A DNA stretch of 11,897 bases from Candidatus Methylomirabilota bacterium (GCA_003105305.1 PQAQ01000192.1:1-11897); one strand, 5' to 3'; numbered from the stretch's first letter, positions 1 through 8,161 are shown. Numbers and translations are program-made. Notes: generated from the letters alone by a model not told the origin.

Positions 1-176
1 AGGCGGAGCAGCCCCCGTCTGGAATGGAAATCTTTCTTATGGCTGTTCAGGTGTTCGGTCAGATAGCCGATTCGTCCGGTCAGGAGCGCAATCTGCACAT
101 CCGGAGAGCCGGAATCGGTGTCATGCAGTCGATACTGTCCAATAATCTCTTGCTTGTTTGTAGACGCCTTGCCCAC
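1..176 (-). CDS. rpsO: 30S ribosomal protein S15, 3' end outside the window
   Basis: Small-subunit ribosomal protein S15, a primary 16S rRNA binder that organises the central domain of the 30S subunit and forms bridges to the 50S. The 58 codons present read as the family N-terminal two thirds: a [20 protein letters not shown] segment, then LTGRI and [19 protein letters not shown], where the H-x-K-D-x-H-S-R-R-G-L-L signature contacts rRNA. Full S15 is about 89 residues, so roughly 31 codons are missing beyond position 1. The start is GTG at 176-174, chosen because a perfect AGGAGG (187-192 on the complement) sits 10 nt upstream and the protein then begins MGKAST. It follows ribF after a 22-nt gap with no terminator visible, so it is probably co-transcribed. 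In many bacteria pnp follows; that cannot be seen here. Confidence 0.95.
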   Translation of the reverse strand, partial: MGKASTNKQEIIGQYRLHDTDSGSPDVQIALLTGRIGYLTEHLNSHKKDFHSRRGLLR

Positions 177-198
177 GAAGCCCTATCCTCCTTTCTTA

Positions 199-1203
199 TT
201 AATTAGATACCGGAAACCGCGAGTACGATAACACAGGCACCTCCCAGAGTAAAGCCCATTCTTCCGGAGCAAACTGCGGGAAGGCTGCAAAGATCGGCTC
301 CGCCTGCCGCCTGTCACGGTCGATCTGCGCTCGAAGCAGCGAGGGGTCATCAAAGCGCCGCTCATCCCGCAGACGTTCAATAAAGAAGATTGTCATCGGC
401 TCCCCGCACAACTCTTCCTCAGCCTCTAACAGGTGGATCTCCACCCGCCGAGCCTCGCCACCAAACGTTGGGGCTCGACCGACATTGATCAGGGCCTTGC
501 GTAACCCTCGCCTCAACCATGCCTGACCGACGTACACGCCATCCGGCACGATCACGTCTGTTGTCGCGGGAAGATTCGCCGTTGGATACCCGAGTCCCCT
601 CCCCCGTCCGGCGCCGCTCTCGACAACTCCAGTAATGGCGTATGGTCGCCCGAGACAGCGAGTCGCCTGGCGTAGTTTCCCTAGTACAAGCAGGCTGCGG
701 ATATGCGTGGAACTGACCACGTGGCCGTCAACTCTCATCGCTGGAATCACATCGACCTCGAACTGATGTGTCTTGCCAAGCTCCTTGAGCAGCTCCGGCG
801 AACCGGCCCTGGCCTGTCCGAAGGCAAAGTCGTACCCAACACACACACACCGTGCGCCAAGTCGATCGACCAAGTAGCGCGTCACAAAATCGCGCGGCGA
901 GGTCGCAGCCAAAGATGAGGTAAAGTTGACAGCGATCATCAGATCGATACCGACCGCTGTCATAATCTCGCGCTTGATCGCCAACGGTGTAATGAGCGGC
1001 GGAGCCTTTGATGGGTTCACAACCTCCAATGGATGTCGCGCGAAGGTAAAGACGGCTGCCGTTCCCCCTGCCTGGCGGGCGCGTCGCACCACACGGTCCA
1101 GAATCTCACGATGTCCCAGATGGACCCCGTCGAAAGTCCCTACCGCAACCACAGGAAAGGGATACTCGCCGTTCAGATCCTCAATCCGATCTATGACAAT
1201 CAT
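199..1203 (-). CDS. ribF: Bifunctional riboflavin kinase / FAD synthetase
   Basis: Cytoplasmic bifunctional enzyme that phosphorylates riboflavin to FMN and adenylylates FMN to FAD. At 334 residues it has the usual family length. The N-terminal nucleotidyltransferase domain shows GTFDGVHLGH (residues 22-31, with the HxGH nucleotide-binding motif), VGYDFAFGQARAG (122-134) and SSTHIRSLL (164-172). The C-terminal riboflavin kinase domain shows GRGLGYPTANL (201-211, metal/phosphate-binding PTAN), NVGRAPTFGG (240-249) and VEIHLLE (254-260), which carries the expected catalytic glutamate. The ATG start overlaps the truB stop as ATGA, implying translational coupling; no strong Shine-Dalgarno is needed or seen. 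The truB-ribF-rpsO order is conserved in many bacteria. No FMN riboswitch is visible upstream, as expected for an internal operon gene. A CA dinucleotide run near 838-848 lies inside the reading frame. Confidence 0.96.
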   Translation of the reverse strand: MIVIDRIEDLNGEYPFPVVAVGTFDGVHLGHREILDRVVRRARQAGGTAAVFTFARHPLEVVNPSKAPPLITPLAIKREIMTAVGIDLMIAVNFTSSLAATSPRDFVTRYLVDRLGARCVCVGYDFAFGQARAGSPELLKELGKTHQFEVDVIPAMRVDGHVVSSTHIRSLLVLGKLRQATRCLGRPYAITGVVESGAGRGRGLGYPTANLPATTDVIVPDGVYVGQAWLRRGLRKALINVGRAPTFGGEARRVEIHLLEAEEELCGEPMTIFFIERLRDERRFDDPSLLRAQIDRDRRQAEPIFAAFPQFAPEEWALLWEVPVLSYSRFPVSN

Positions 1204-2141
1204 TGCCCGGCGAGGACTCGTACCGGTCGCAACACAATTCGGCGCGGATCGACGGCTGGGAACTCCCGGCCGGTCACCGTGGCCTCAGCCAGCGAAAGGA
1301 GCTGACGTCGATACCCCAGGACCCGCACCAAATCCCCCTTTTCCACCTCCGAGGGGAAACTGATCAGCGCGCCGGCCGCCATTCCGCCCCCCTGAACGAT
1401 ACCTCGAGACGACTCCGGATGAATCCTGACCATTGGAAGGTGCCCCAGCGCCTCGGCAATCGGCATCAACACATCCAAGATACGGCCCTCCGCAACGATC
1501 TGTTCGAGCCGCTCCAGTGTCAGTGCGTCGTCAACCGCAAAACGACCGGATCGGACGCGAGTCAACGCATACAGATGCGCTCCACACCCAAAGATTCGCC
1601 CGATGTCATCACACAACGTACGGGCGTACGTTCCCTTCGAACAACTGACACGGAATCGAACGAACGGCGAGTCGTACTCCAACAGCGTCAACTCGTGGAT
1701 CCTCACTGCAATCGGCTGTCGTTCGACCGTTTCACCCCGACGGGCCAAGCGATAGAGCCGCTCCCCGTGATGCTTCTTGGCGGAGAATAGGGGCGGTATC
1801 TGCTGAATCTCTCCGACAAAACTCTCCAGCACTTCCCGCAATCTGGCGGGATCCACGTTAACATCATCGGTCTGAGACAGCACCTTCCCATCTGCATCCA
1901 AGGTATCGGTGGTAATACCCAGCCGCATCGTAATCAGATATTCCTTATCGGCCTGGGTCAGAAATTGTGCGATCCGGGTCGCTCGCCCGATGCAGAGCGG
2001 AAGCACGCCGGTCGCCCTCGGATCCAGCGTGCCGGTATGGCCGACACGTCGCATCTTCAGCAGACGCCGGACCACGTCCACCACATCGTGGGAGGTCATC
2101 CCCCCAGGCTTATTGATATTCAGTACTCCGCTGAGTTCCAT
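1200..2141 (-). CDS. truB: tRNA pseudouridine(55) synthase TruB
   Basis: Converts U55 of the tRNA T-loop to pseudouridine and acts as a tRNA folding chaperone. Key features, numbered from the upstream ATG at 2150, are LNINKPGGMTSHDVV near the start, GHTGTLDPRATGVLP (38-51) with catalytic Asp43 in the TLDP motif, and SCSKGTYARTLCDDIG, the conserved tRNA-contacting segment. The C-terminal part resembles a PUA-like region. Two in-frame ATGs are possible: 2150 (MRTMELSG, 316 residues) and 2141 (MELSGVLN, 313 residues). I prefer 2141 because a GGA lies 9 nt upstream of it and because family members usually begin directly with M-x-G-[IV]-L; at 2150 the same GGA abuts the ATG. It starts a few bases after the PHP gene stop and overlaps ribF by 4 bases. 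Confidence 0.95.
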   Translation of the reverse strand: MELSGVLNINKPGGMTSHDVVDVVRRLLKMRRVGHTGTLDPRATGVLPLCIGRATRIAQFLTQADKEYLITMRLGITTDTLDADGKVLSQTDDVNVDPARLREVLESFVGEIQQIPPLFSAKKHHGERLYRLARRGETVERQPIAVRIHELTLLEYDSPFVRFRVSCSKGTYARTLCDDIGRIFGCGAHLYALTRVRSGRFAVDDALTLERLEQIVAEGRILDVLMPIAEALGHLPMVRIHPESSRGIVQGGGMAAGALISFPSEVEKGDLVRVLGYRRQLLSLAEATVTGREFPAVDPRRIVLRPVRVLAGQ

Positions 2142-2156
2142 CGTACGCATTCCAGA

Positions 2157-3029
2157 TTATTGGCAGCCAATCGGCCTAGAGTCCAACTCGTTTTTTCTGG
2201 CTCGGAGACGCTCGACACTCTCCCAGGGGACATCCACTCCACCCAACTCGGCATCCGCAACGACCCCACCGCCGTGGAAATCGCTCCCACCGGTGGGTAT
2301 CAATCGATACCGCTCTGCGACCGCCAGCAACGATGCGGTAATCTCGGGGGTATACCCCTTGTAGTACGTCTCGATCCCCTCCAGGCCCGCCTCCATCATC
2401 ATCGGTAGCAGCCGATTGAGATCTAAGCGGTAATCGCTGGCCCCCACGATAATCGGGTGCGCCAACGAGGGCACGCCGCGGGCCTTTCTGATCAGACCGA
2501 CCGCCTCTTGCGGAAGAACCTTGGGACCCTCCACATAGCCGGGCCCCCCTCGTCTCAGAAAACGCGAGAATGCCTCATCCACCGATGCGACCGCATCGCA
2601 CTCAACAAGGGCTTTGGCGATATGCGGCCGTCCGACCGATCCGCCATTGGCAATGGCCATCACGCGATCCCATGGGAGCGGATGACCGAGCGCACCTAAC
2701 CGCTCGACCATTGCCTGGGCTTGAGCGAGCCTGTCTTCTTGCAGTCGTCGGAGAGCCTTCTGCAGGGATGGGTCATTTACGTCGAGCAGATACCCCAGGA
2801 CGTGGATCTCGTCACGGTCCAGGCTCGCGCTCAACTCGATCCCGGGAATGACCTCGATGGGCAGTTCCGAAGCGGCCTCTCGCGCCTCGGCGACCCCGTT
2901 CACGGTGTCATGGTCGGTCACCGCCATGGCGCGGATTCCGATACGGGCGGCGGCCTGCACCAGTCCCGCCGGTCGAAGCGCGCCATCGGACGCCTTCGTG
3001 TGCAGGTGCAGATCGACACGACTCGCCAT
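2157..3029 (-). CDS. PHP-domain phosphoesterase, YciV/RNase AM (TrpH) type
   Basis: A 290-residue PHP metal-dependent phosphoesterase of the type that includes E. coli YciV (RNase AM) and bacterial 3',5'-nucleotide bisphosphate phosphatase. The whole trinuclear metal site can be read: H8 and H10 (DLHLHT), D15 (KASDG), D39 and H40 (TDHDT), E65 (IPGIELSA), H76 (IHVLGY), H191 (LAHP), and D250 plus H252 (GSDFHGG). The GRPHIAKAL segment (133-141) also fits this subfamily. It is not fused to a polymerase, so it is not a DnaE/PolX PHP domain. The start is well supported: AAGGAG lies shortly upstream of ATG 3029, and the gene begins 2 nt after the rbfA stop. Sitting between rbfA and truB, it is in the place where many bacteria have the DHH protein NrnA, so a role in removing pAp or short RNA fragments is inferred. 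The exact substrate cannot be read from sequence. Confidence 0.9.
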   Translation of the reverse strand: MASRVDLHLHTKASDGALRPAGLVQAAARIGIRAMAVTDHDTVNGVAEAREAASELPIEVIPGIELSASLDRDEIHVLGYLLDVNDPSLQKALRRLQEDRLAQAQAMVERLGALGHPLPWDRVMAIANGGSVGRPHIAKALVECDAVASVDEAFSRFLRRGGPGYVEGPKVLPQEAVGLIRKARGVPSLAHPIIVGASDYRLDLNRLLPMMMEAGLEGIETYYKGYTPEITASLLAVAERYRLIPTGGSDFHGGGVVADAELGGVDVPWESVERLRARKNELDSRPIGCQ

Positions 3030-3031
3030 CG

Positions 3032-3394
3032 TTATCGCTCCTTCGTCTCGGTCGCTTCGATCTGCCGGAACAACTCGGCTAAACGCAGTTCCTGTTCCAG
3101 CGAATCATCGAGCAGAAAGTGCAATTCCGGGACATAGCGAAGACACAGCCGGCGCCCCAATTCCCCACGGAGAAACCCGCTTGCGCGCGTCAGACCCGCC
3201 AGCGCCTCCTGACGTTGCGGCTCTCCTCCTCCAATTGGCGCGACATAGACCTTCGCGTATCGTAAATCATCGCTTACTCGAACGCGGGTAACCGTCACGG
3301 AGCGAGCGCGCGGGTCCTTAACCGACTGCAAGATCAGGCGACTGATCTCTTCCTGTATCAGGGTGCCGACTCGTTCGGCACGTCTGCCTAGCAT
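3032..3394 (-). CDS. rbfA: 30S ribosome-binding factor RbfA
   Basis: RbfA binds free 30S subunits near the 16S 5' helix and decoding region, assists late maturation and cold adaptation, and is released in concert with initiation factors. The protein (120-122 residues) matches the family length and has the characteristic R-x-x-R-V-G-x-L-I-Q-E-E-I-S N-terminus, the KDPRA turn, VTVTRVRVSDDLRYAKVYV (KH-like core) and LRYVPELHFLLDDS near the C-terminus. Two in-frame ATGs exist, at 3400 and 3394. I chose 3394 because TTGGGAG lies about 7 nt upstream of it, whereas the same sequence abuts 3400. The gap upstream to ylxP holds a short palindromic element. Downstream, only 2 nt separate its stop from the PHP gene. 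Confidence 0.94.
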   Translation of the reverse strand: MLGRRAERVGTLIQEEISRLILQSVKDPRARSVTVTRVRVSDDLRYAKVYVAPIGGGEPQRQEALAGLTRASGFLRGELGRRLCLRYVPELHFLLDDSLEQELRLAELFRQIEATETKER

Positions 3395-3411
3395 AACCAT
3401 GCTCCCAATTT

Positions 3412-3437
3412 GCAGGGGCGCGGCATGCTGCCCCTAC
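3412..3437. repeat. Short palindromic element between ylxP and rbfA
   Basis: A 26-base near-palindrome: AGGGGC (3414-3419) and GCCCCT (3430-3435) form a perfect 6-bp stem around a loop centred on GCATGC (3423-3428). It resembles a dispersed palindrome I recall from environmental bacterial genomes, of the form GGGGC-ACG-GCATGC-CGT-GCCCC, with 2 nt missing from one arm. That family match is recall, not a search. Its TAG on the minus strand is the stop codon of ylxP. There is no T-run after the stem, so it is not an intrinsic terminator. Confidence 0.5.
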
Positions 3438-3721
3438 TGGGCCACGAGTTCGATCTCATAATCGAGAATCATGGCTTCGGCGTCCGTCTCGATGAGGTTG
3501 ACCACTTTAGCCAGGGTCTCATCGACCAGTCGAGAACTGTTGCTGATGCAGGCGATCCCGAGCGTGGCCCGTTGCCATTCATCGAGACGATCCACCTCGG
3601 CGACTGAGACATTGAAGCGGCCCCGAATACGATCCGTAATGCTCTTGACGACCCGCCGCTTGCCTTTGAGCGAATTATTGCCGGCCAGATGCAACTCGAC
3701 ACGGCACGTTCCAACAGTCAT
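3434..3721 (-). CDS. ylxP: DUF503 family protein YlxP
   Basis: A 95-residue protein of the DUF503/YlxP family, a small alpha/beta domain encoded next to infB and rbfA in many bacteria. The exact biochemical role is not established to my knowledge; its position suggests ribosome assembly or initiation. Family marks are the N-terminal VELHLAGNNSLKGKRRVVKSI (SLK-x-KR core), FNVSVAEVD (matching FNVSVAEV in homologues), and the central LGIACISN with a trailing hydrophobic segment. The ATG at 3721 gives the normal family N-terminus, yet no Shine-Dalgarno is visible: a heptad repeat tract lies just upstream instead. The stop codon TAG lies within the downstream palindromic element. Confidence 0.88.
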   Translation of the reverse strand: MTVGTCRVELHLAGNNSLKGKRRVVKSITDRIRGRFNVSVAEVDRLDEWQRATLGIACISNSSRLVDETLAKVVNLIETDAEAMILDYEIELVAQ

Positions 3722-3731
3722 GGATAACAGT

Positions 3732-3787
3732 GTTCAAGGTTCAATGTTCAAAGCTCAAGATTAAAAGCAAACTGCAACGTTGAACAT
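3732..3787. repeat. GTTCAA heptad tandem repeat with inverted copy, infB/ylxP gap
   Basis: Four contiguous 7-base units on the plus strand, GTTCAAG, GTTCAAT, GTTCAAA and GCTCAAG (3732-3759), are followed after about 20 bases by an inverted unit. ATGTTCAA (3744-3751) and TTGAACAT (3780-3787) form a perfect 8-bp inverted repeat with a 28-nt spacer. The tract fills nearly the whole gap between the infB stop and the ylxP start. It has a strict period of 7 but no coding potential across the gap. It is not a terminator, since no GC-rich stem or T-run follows. Confidence 0.75.
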
Positions 3788-3789
3788 CT

Positions 3790-6195
3790 TCAGAGTTTTT
3801 GTGCGACCGATTCCAACTCGAAGATTTCCAGGATATCGCCAATCTTGATGTCGTTGTAGTTGACCAGACCTACACCGCACTCAAACCCATTTTGCACCTC
3901 TCGGACATCCTCTTTGAAGCGACGAAGCGAACCGACTCGCCCCTTGTGGACCACCTTGCCGTCTCGAACGAGCCGGACCTGACTGTCCCGGCAGACCTTT
4001 CCGTCCACAACCATTGAGCCGGCGACCGTCCCTACCTTAGGCACGGCGAAGACCTGGCGAACCTCTACGCGACCGATCGGCCGCTCGACATACGTCGGCT
4101 CGAGCAACCCCTCCATCGCCTGCCGGATCTCATTGATGGCGTCATAGATGATGGTATACAGCCGAATCTCGACGCCTTCCTGCTCGGCCAGCTTCTGCGC
4201 CTTCGGCTCGGGCCGTACATGAAACCCGACGATCAGGGCGTTGGAGGCCGACGCCAGCATCACGTCGGTCTCGTTGATGGCGCCCACCGATGCATGAATG
4301 ACCTTTAATCGGACCGCGTCGGTGCCGATCCGCCCCAGCGATTCCCGGAACGGCCCGATGGAGCCCTGGACATCGCCCTTGATAATCAACCGAAGCTCCT
4401 TGACCTCGCCCTCCTGGATGCGACGATGCAAGTCCTCGAGAGTCACGCGGTGCTTCGAGACGATCATCTCTTCGCGATGCTTCTGTTGCCGGCTGATCGC
4501 GATCTGTCGCCCTTTCCGTTCATCGGAGACCACGACAAACGTATCGCCGGCCATGGGAACACCTGGCAGACCCAGCACCTCTACCGGGGTCGCCGGTCCG
4601 GCCGTTTGAACCCTTTTGCCCTTATCGTTGCTCATCGCCCGTACCCGCCCGGAATGCAACCCGGCAACGATAACATCCCCCACCTTGAGGGTGCCCTGCT
4701 GCACCAACACGGTCGCGACCGGCCCACGACCGCGATCCAGTTCCGCTTCGATCACCACGCCCTTTGCGGCCTTGTACGGGTTGGCCTTCAACTCCTGAAT
4801 CTCAGCTAACAGCAGCAACATTTCAAGTAGGTGGTCTATGCCTATTTTCTTCTTGGCCGAGACCTCCACGTAGATCGTCTGTCCTCCCCACTCTTCAGAG
4901 ACCAGCCCCTGTTCCGCCAACTGTTGCATGACGCGACTCGAATCGGCGCCGGGCTTATCAATCTTATTGACCGCCACCAGGATCGGAACCCCCGCATCCT
5001 TGGCGTGGCTGATCGCCTCCAGTGTCTGAGGCATCACCCCGTCATCGGCCGCGACCACCAGGACGACGATATCGGTGGCCTGGGCTCCACGCGCTCGCAT
5101 AGCGGTAAACGCCTCGTGGCCCGGTGTGTCCAGGAACGTGATCTTACCGCCAGCCAGATCGACTTGATAGGCGCCAATGTGCTGAGTGATCCCGCCGACC
5201 TCCGAGGCTATGACATTGGTCTGCCGGATCGCATCCAACAGTGAGGTTTTCCCGTGATCGACATGTCCCATAATTGTCACGACCGGGGACCGTGGCAGGA
5301 GCAGCGAGGGGTCCTCGATTTCCTCTATCCCGGCCGCCGTCTCTTCCAGAGACTTCACTTCTACCACGAACCCCAGCCGGTCGGCAGCGCGCTTGACCAC
5401 CTCGACATCCAGCGGCTGGTTAATCGTGGTCATGATCCCCATCTTGATCAACTGTTTGATGACCTCGCTGGGGCTCATCGAGATTTTCTCCGCCAACTCC
5501 TTGACGGTGATTGTCTCCGCAATCTCGACGGTCGGACGGACGGTGGCAGAGGGAGATGGCTCGCGTTCGACCTCCTCTGCCTTGATCTGCGGCTCACGCG
5601 TCGGCGGAATGGCCGTCACCCTCGGTTTCTGGATACCGACAGACGGAGGCGGCGTCGAGGTCTTTGTCGGCGCCTCTTTTATGCCTGCCGGCGCTTCCAA
5701 GACCTCGGGGGGCGGCGCTACCAACGTGGAGCGCGGTTGCTCCAACACTGCTGTAGTCTGGGGCGGCTGAACGACAGGCGCCACCTTGACCTTCTGAGGC
5801 CCCTTGTGCTCGCCCGGACCCACCGATCCACCAGTCCTGACCCCTTCGGTAACCGGTTTCGTCTTGGATGGCGCTTTCTTTTCGGTCTGTGTGGAGCGGG
5901 CGGGCTTCCGAGCCGCAGGTTCAGGCGCTGACGCCGGCGCTTCGGTCTTTCCTGTCCTGGGCCGTCGGCTCTCTACGGGCTTGACGTGCGCAGTCGCACG
6001 CGTCGCCGACGGTTCAGGTTTGAGCCGACTTTTTTTCTCAGGCGTCGCGGCCGCCAGGAGCGATCGCACGTGATCCTCATCGACATTGCTGCTGTGGCTC
6101 TTGAGGTGCATTCCCGATTGCTCAAGCCGGTCAATGAGCTCTTTACTCGACATCCCGAGCGCTTTCGCCAGATCGTAAACCCTAATCATTCCCAC
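3790..6195 (-). CDS. infB: Translation initiation factor IF-2
   Basis: IF2 is the GTPase that recruits initiator fMet-tRNA to the 30S and promotes 50S joining. The 801-residue protein has an IF2_N helix domain at 1-50, a Pro/Ala/Lys-rich low-complexity linker at about 51-220, and a second IF2_N domain at about 228-275. The G domain follows with GHVDHGKT (310-317, G1), GGITQHIG (334-341, G2), DTPGHE (356-361, G3), NKID (410-413, G4) and SAK (446-448, G5), then beta-barrel domains and the C-terminal fMet-tRNA-binding domain. The start is GTG at 6195, supported by the family N-terminus MGxIRVYxLAK and by GGGGGTGA 6 nt upstream inside the preceding stop region. An internal ATG at 6189 is the alternative. 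It begins 6 nt after the ylxR fusion gene stop. Confidence 0.97.
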   Translation of the reverse strand: MGMIRVYDLAKALGMSSKELIDRLEQSGMHLKSHSSNVDEDHVRSLLAAATPEKKSRLKPEPSATRATAHVKPVESRRPRTGKTEAPASAPEPAARKPARSTQTEKKAPSKTKPVTEGVRTGGSVGPGEHKGPQKVKVAPVVQPPQTTAVLEQPRSTLVAPPPEVLEAPAGIKEAPTKTSTPPPSVGIQKPRVTAIPPTREPQIKAEEVEREPSPSATVRPTVEIAETITVKELAEKISMSPSEVIKQLIKMGIMTTINQPLDVEVVKRAADRLGFVVEVKSLEETAAGIEEIEDPSLLLPRSPVVTIMGHVDHGKTSLLDAIRQTNVIASEVGGITQHIGAYQVDLAGGKITFLDTPGHEAFTAMRARGAQATDIVVLVVAADDGVMPQTLEAISHAKDAGVPILVAVNKIDKPGADSSRVMQQLAEQGLVSEEWGGQTIYVEVSAKKKIGIDHLLEMLLLLAEIQELKANPYKAAKGVVIEAELDRGRGPVATVLVQQGTLKVGDVIVAGLHSGRVRAMSNDKGKRVQTAGPATPVEVLGLPGVPMAGDTFVVVSDERKGRQIAISRQQKHREEMIVSKHRVTLEDLHRRIQEGEVKELRLIIKGDVQGSIGPFRESLGRIGTDAVRLKVIHASVGAINETDVMLASASNALIVGFHVRPEPKAQKLAEQEGVEIRLYTIIYDAINEIRQAMEGLLEPTYVERPIGRVEVRQVFAVPKVGTVAGSMVVDGKVCRDSQVRLVRDGKVVHKGRVGSLRRFKEDVREVQNGFECGVGLVNYNDIKIGDILEIFELESVAQKL

Positions 6196-6201
6196 GCCGG
6201 A

Positions 6202-6843
6202 TCACCCCCACACCTTCCGAGACTCCGCACCGCTTTTGACTCGGCGGTCCGACCATGCAGTCTCTCGCGCGTCCCGCTCTACCGGTATCTTATTCAGTGT
6301 CGATATGACCGCCCCCGCAAAGGACGGATCCGTGACAGCGATGCACGCTCGAGGAGTCGTCCCGAGAGCGGCCCCCAGCTCTTCTTTCCCCATATGCTGC
6401 AGCCATGGAATGCCCGCCTGCACGGCGATAATCCGCAACTTCTCCGCCGTGCCCGCCGAGGCGTCTGTCGCGCTCAGGATCAACCGGGCTGCATGGCGTT
6501 TCACGGCCGAATCGACCGCTTCTGCACCAGAGGCAACCTTCCGCGCCCGACGCGCAAGTCCGAGGAGCGCAGCGATCTTGCGTGACACCGCTTCCAGAAT
6601 CAGCGTTTCAAGCGCCTCCGCCGTCATGGGCGCAAGCGCCACCTTCAGGCAACGCGCCAGCTCATTTCGTTTGACCGCCTGCTCCAGGCACGCGCGACGC
6701 GGACAGACATAGACTCCTCGCCCAACTCTCCCGCTCAAATCGATACCCAACCGACCGTCCGGACCGGCATACACGCGAACCAGCATCCCCTTTGGCCGGC
6801 TCGTGCGGCAGGCGATACACGAGCGAATAGGCTCCACCGCCAT
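6202..6843 (-). CDS. ylxR: YlxR (DUF448) - L7Ae/L30e-like fusion protein
   Basis: A 213-residue two-domain protein. Residues 1-78 are the YlxR/RnpM domain (DUF448), with RSCIACR near the start, PKGMLVRV and GRGVYVCPRRACLEQAVKRNEL. YlxR of Bacillus subtilis has been described as a modulator of RNase P. Residues about 84-185 form an L7Ae/L30e/Gadd45-like RNA-binding fold: LLGLARRARKVASGAEAV, RLILSATDASAGTAEKL, then a GIPW segment and ACIAVTDPSFAGAVI, equivalent to YlxQ. In Firmicutes the two are separate adjacent genes; here they are one. Cysteine pairs C9/C12 and C47/C52 could bind metal, but this is not established. A basic tail occupies 190-213. The ATG directly follows the nusA stop (TAG then ATG), with GGAGG 11 nt upstream, so coupling to nusA is likely. 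Confidence 0.92.
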   Translation of the reverse strand: MAVEPIRSCIACRTSRPKGMLVRVYAGPDGRLGIDLSGRVGRGVYVCPRRACLEQAVKRNELARCLKVALAPMTAEALETLILEAVSRKIAALLGLARRARKVASGAEAVDSAVKRHAARLILSATDASAGTAEKLRIIAVQAGIPWLQHMGKEELGAALGTTPRACIAVTDPSFAGAVISTLNKIPVERDARETAWSDRRVKSGAESRKVWG

Positions 6844-8145
6844 CTACTCGGCGCCCTCCGAAGCCAGCGCAGTCTTCGCAGCCTCGATCAATTTTTGAGC
6901 CGTCTTTGGGCCAATCCCCTCCACCTGCACCAAGGCTTCATCCGACGCATTGGCCAACTTCCGGCAACTGTCCAGACCGGCCTCAATCAGACGATCGATC
7001 AGTTTCTCTCCCACGCCTGGCAACGCCGCCAACGACGGACCCGTCTCAGACGAACTCTCCACTGCCGACGCCGCGACCTCGAACTCAGCCTGAACCGGCT
7101 CTTTCGGCTCGCTCTGAACCTCGCCACGGCCCTTGACATCCACCTTCCAACCCAACAGCTTGGCTGCCAAACGAGCATTCTGTCCCCGTTTCCCAATCGC
7201 GAGGGAGAGTTGACCGTCTGCCACCAGAACATGCAGGGTATGCGCCTCCTGAGCCACTTCGACACTTTCAATTTCAGCCGGAGCGAGCGCGCTCCGGACG
7301 AAGGCAGCCGGATCGTCTTTCCAGGCAATCACGTCGATCTTCTCACCCATCAGCTCCCTGACGATCGCCTGAATCCGACTGCCGCGGTATCCCACGCAGG
7401 CTCCCACCGGATCGACGTTGCTGTCGCGTGAGGTCACAGCCACCTTCGCCCGCTCACCCGCATCCCGCGCAACCGCCTTGATCTCAACAATCCCTTCGTA
7501 GATCTCCGGGACCTCGATCTCGAGCAGCCTGGCCAGGAGGCCGGGGTGCGTCCGCGAAAGAACAACCTGCGATCCTCTAGGCAGTTTTTTCACATCCAGC
7601 ACATATGCTCGAACCCGATCGCCGACCCTATAATCTTCACGGGGAAGCTGCTCTCTTGGGGGGAGTACGGCCTCCGCTTTACCGAGATTGATGATGACGT
7701 TACCCTTTGCGACTCTCTGCACGACACCGCCCACCAATTCACCAACTCTGGCTCGAAAGGCCTGGAATACACTCTCCCTTTCGGCCTCCTTGACCCGCTG
7801 AATGATCACCTGTTTTGCAGTTTGGGCGGCGATCCGACCGAACTCTTTGGCCTGCACCTCAGATTTGATCTCATCGCCAAGCTGGGCTCCCGGACTCAGC
7901 TGCTCCGCCTCATCGAACGAGATCTCAACATGGGGATTCACAACCTGCTCGACAACCCTTCTGACGGCGAAGAGCCTAAAGCAACGAGAGTGCTGATCGA
8001 ATTCCACGCGCAGATCAAGAGCGGTCCCAAGGGTCTTCCGGGATGCGGAAAGGATCGCCGCACTGACAGCCTCAATCAGCACCGCCGGATCGATCTCCTT
8101 TTCGCGTCCGACCTGTTCTATGACCTGTAGCAAATCGATGCCCAT
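6844..8145 (-). CDS. nusA: Transcription termination/antitermination factor NusA
   Basis: NusA binds RNA polymerase and nascent RNA, stimulates pausing and intrinsic termination, and takes part in rRNA antitermination. Numbering from the GTG at 8148: N-terminal polymerase-binding domain about 1-130, S1 domain about 137-200, KH1 with GYRG (253-256), KH2 with GKRG (319-322) in SLAIGKRGQNARLAAKL, a short acidic linker, and one C-terminal helix-hairpin-helix region at 372-425 (LPGVGEKL and VEGIGPKTAQKL). The total of 433-434 residues is between short Gram-positive NusA and E. coli NusA with its duplicated acidic repeats. The start is ATG 8145 or in-frame GTG 8148. Neither has a convincing Shine-Dalgarno, only a GGGTG just upstream. 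The gap to rimP holds an inverted heptad repeat. Confidence 0.96.
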   Translation of the reverse strand: MGIDLLQVIEQVGREKEIDPAVLIEAVSAAILSASRKTLGTALDLRVEFDQHSRCFRLFAVRRVVEQVVNPHVEISFDEAEQLSPGAQLGDEIKSEVQAKEFGRIAAQTAKQVIIQRVKEAERESVFQAFRARVGELVGGVVQRVAKGNVIINLGKAEAVLPPREQLPREDYRVGDRVRAYVLDVKKLPRGSQVVLSRTHPGLLARLLEIEVPEIYEGIVEIKAVARDAGERAKVAVTSRDSNVDPVGACVGYRGSRIQAIVRELMGEKIDVIAWKDDPAAFVRSALAPAEIESVEVAQEAHTLHVLVADGQLSLAIGKRGQNARLAAKLLGWKVDVKGRGEVQSEPKEPVQAEFEVAASAVESSSETGPSLAALPGVGEKLIDRLIEAGLDSCRKLANASDEALVQVEGIGPKTAQKLIEAAKTALASEGAE

Positions 8146-8161
8146 CACACACCCAAATGAA

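Noticed and set aside
838..848. CA dinucleotide run as a phase-variable microsatellite
   Set aside because: Only about five units and inside an intact conserved ribF frame (VGYDF region); too short to propose phase variation.
1203..1790. Plus-strand 195-codon frame opposite truB
   Set aside because: Antisense to clear TruB motifs, with no recognisable domain.
5254..5931. Plus-strand 225-codon frame rich in Arg, Leu and Asp opposite infB
   Set aside because: It mirrors the low-complexity Pro/Ala linker of IF2 on the other strand; composition is that of a shadow frame.
5544..6045. Possible foreign insert in infB from its odd composition
   Set aside because: The Pro/Ala/Lys-rich linker between the two IF2_N domains is normally variable and low-complexity in IF2 of many bacteria.
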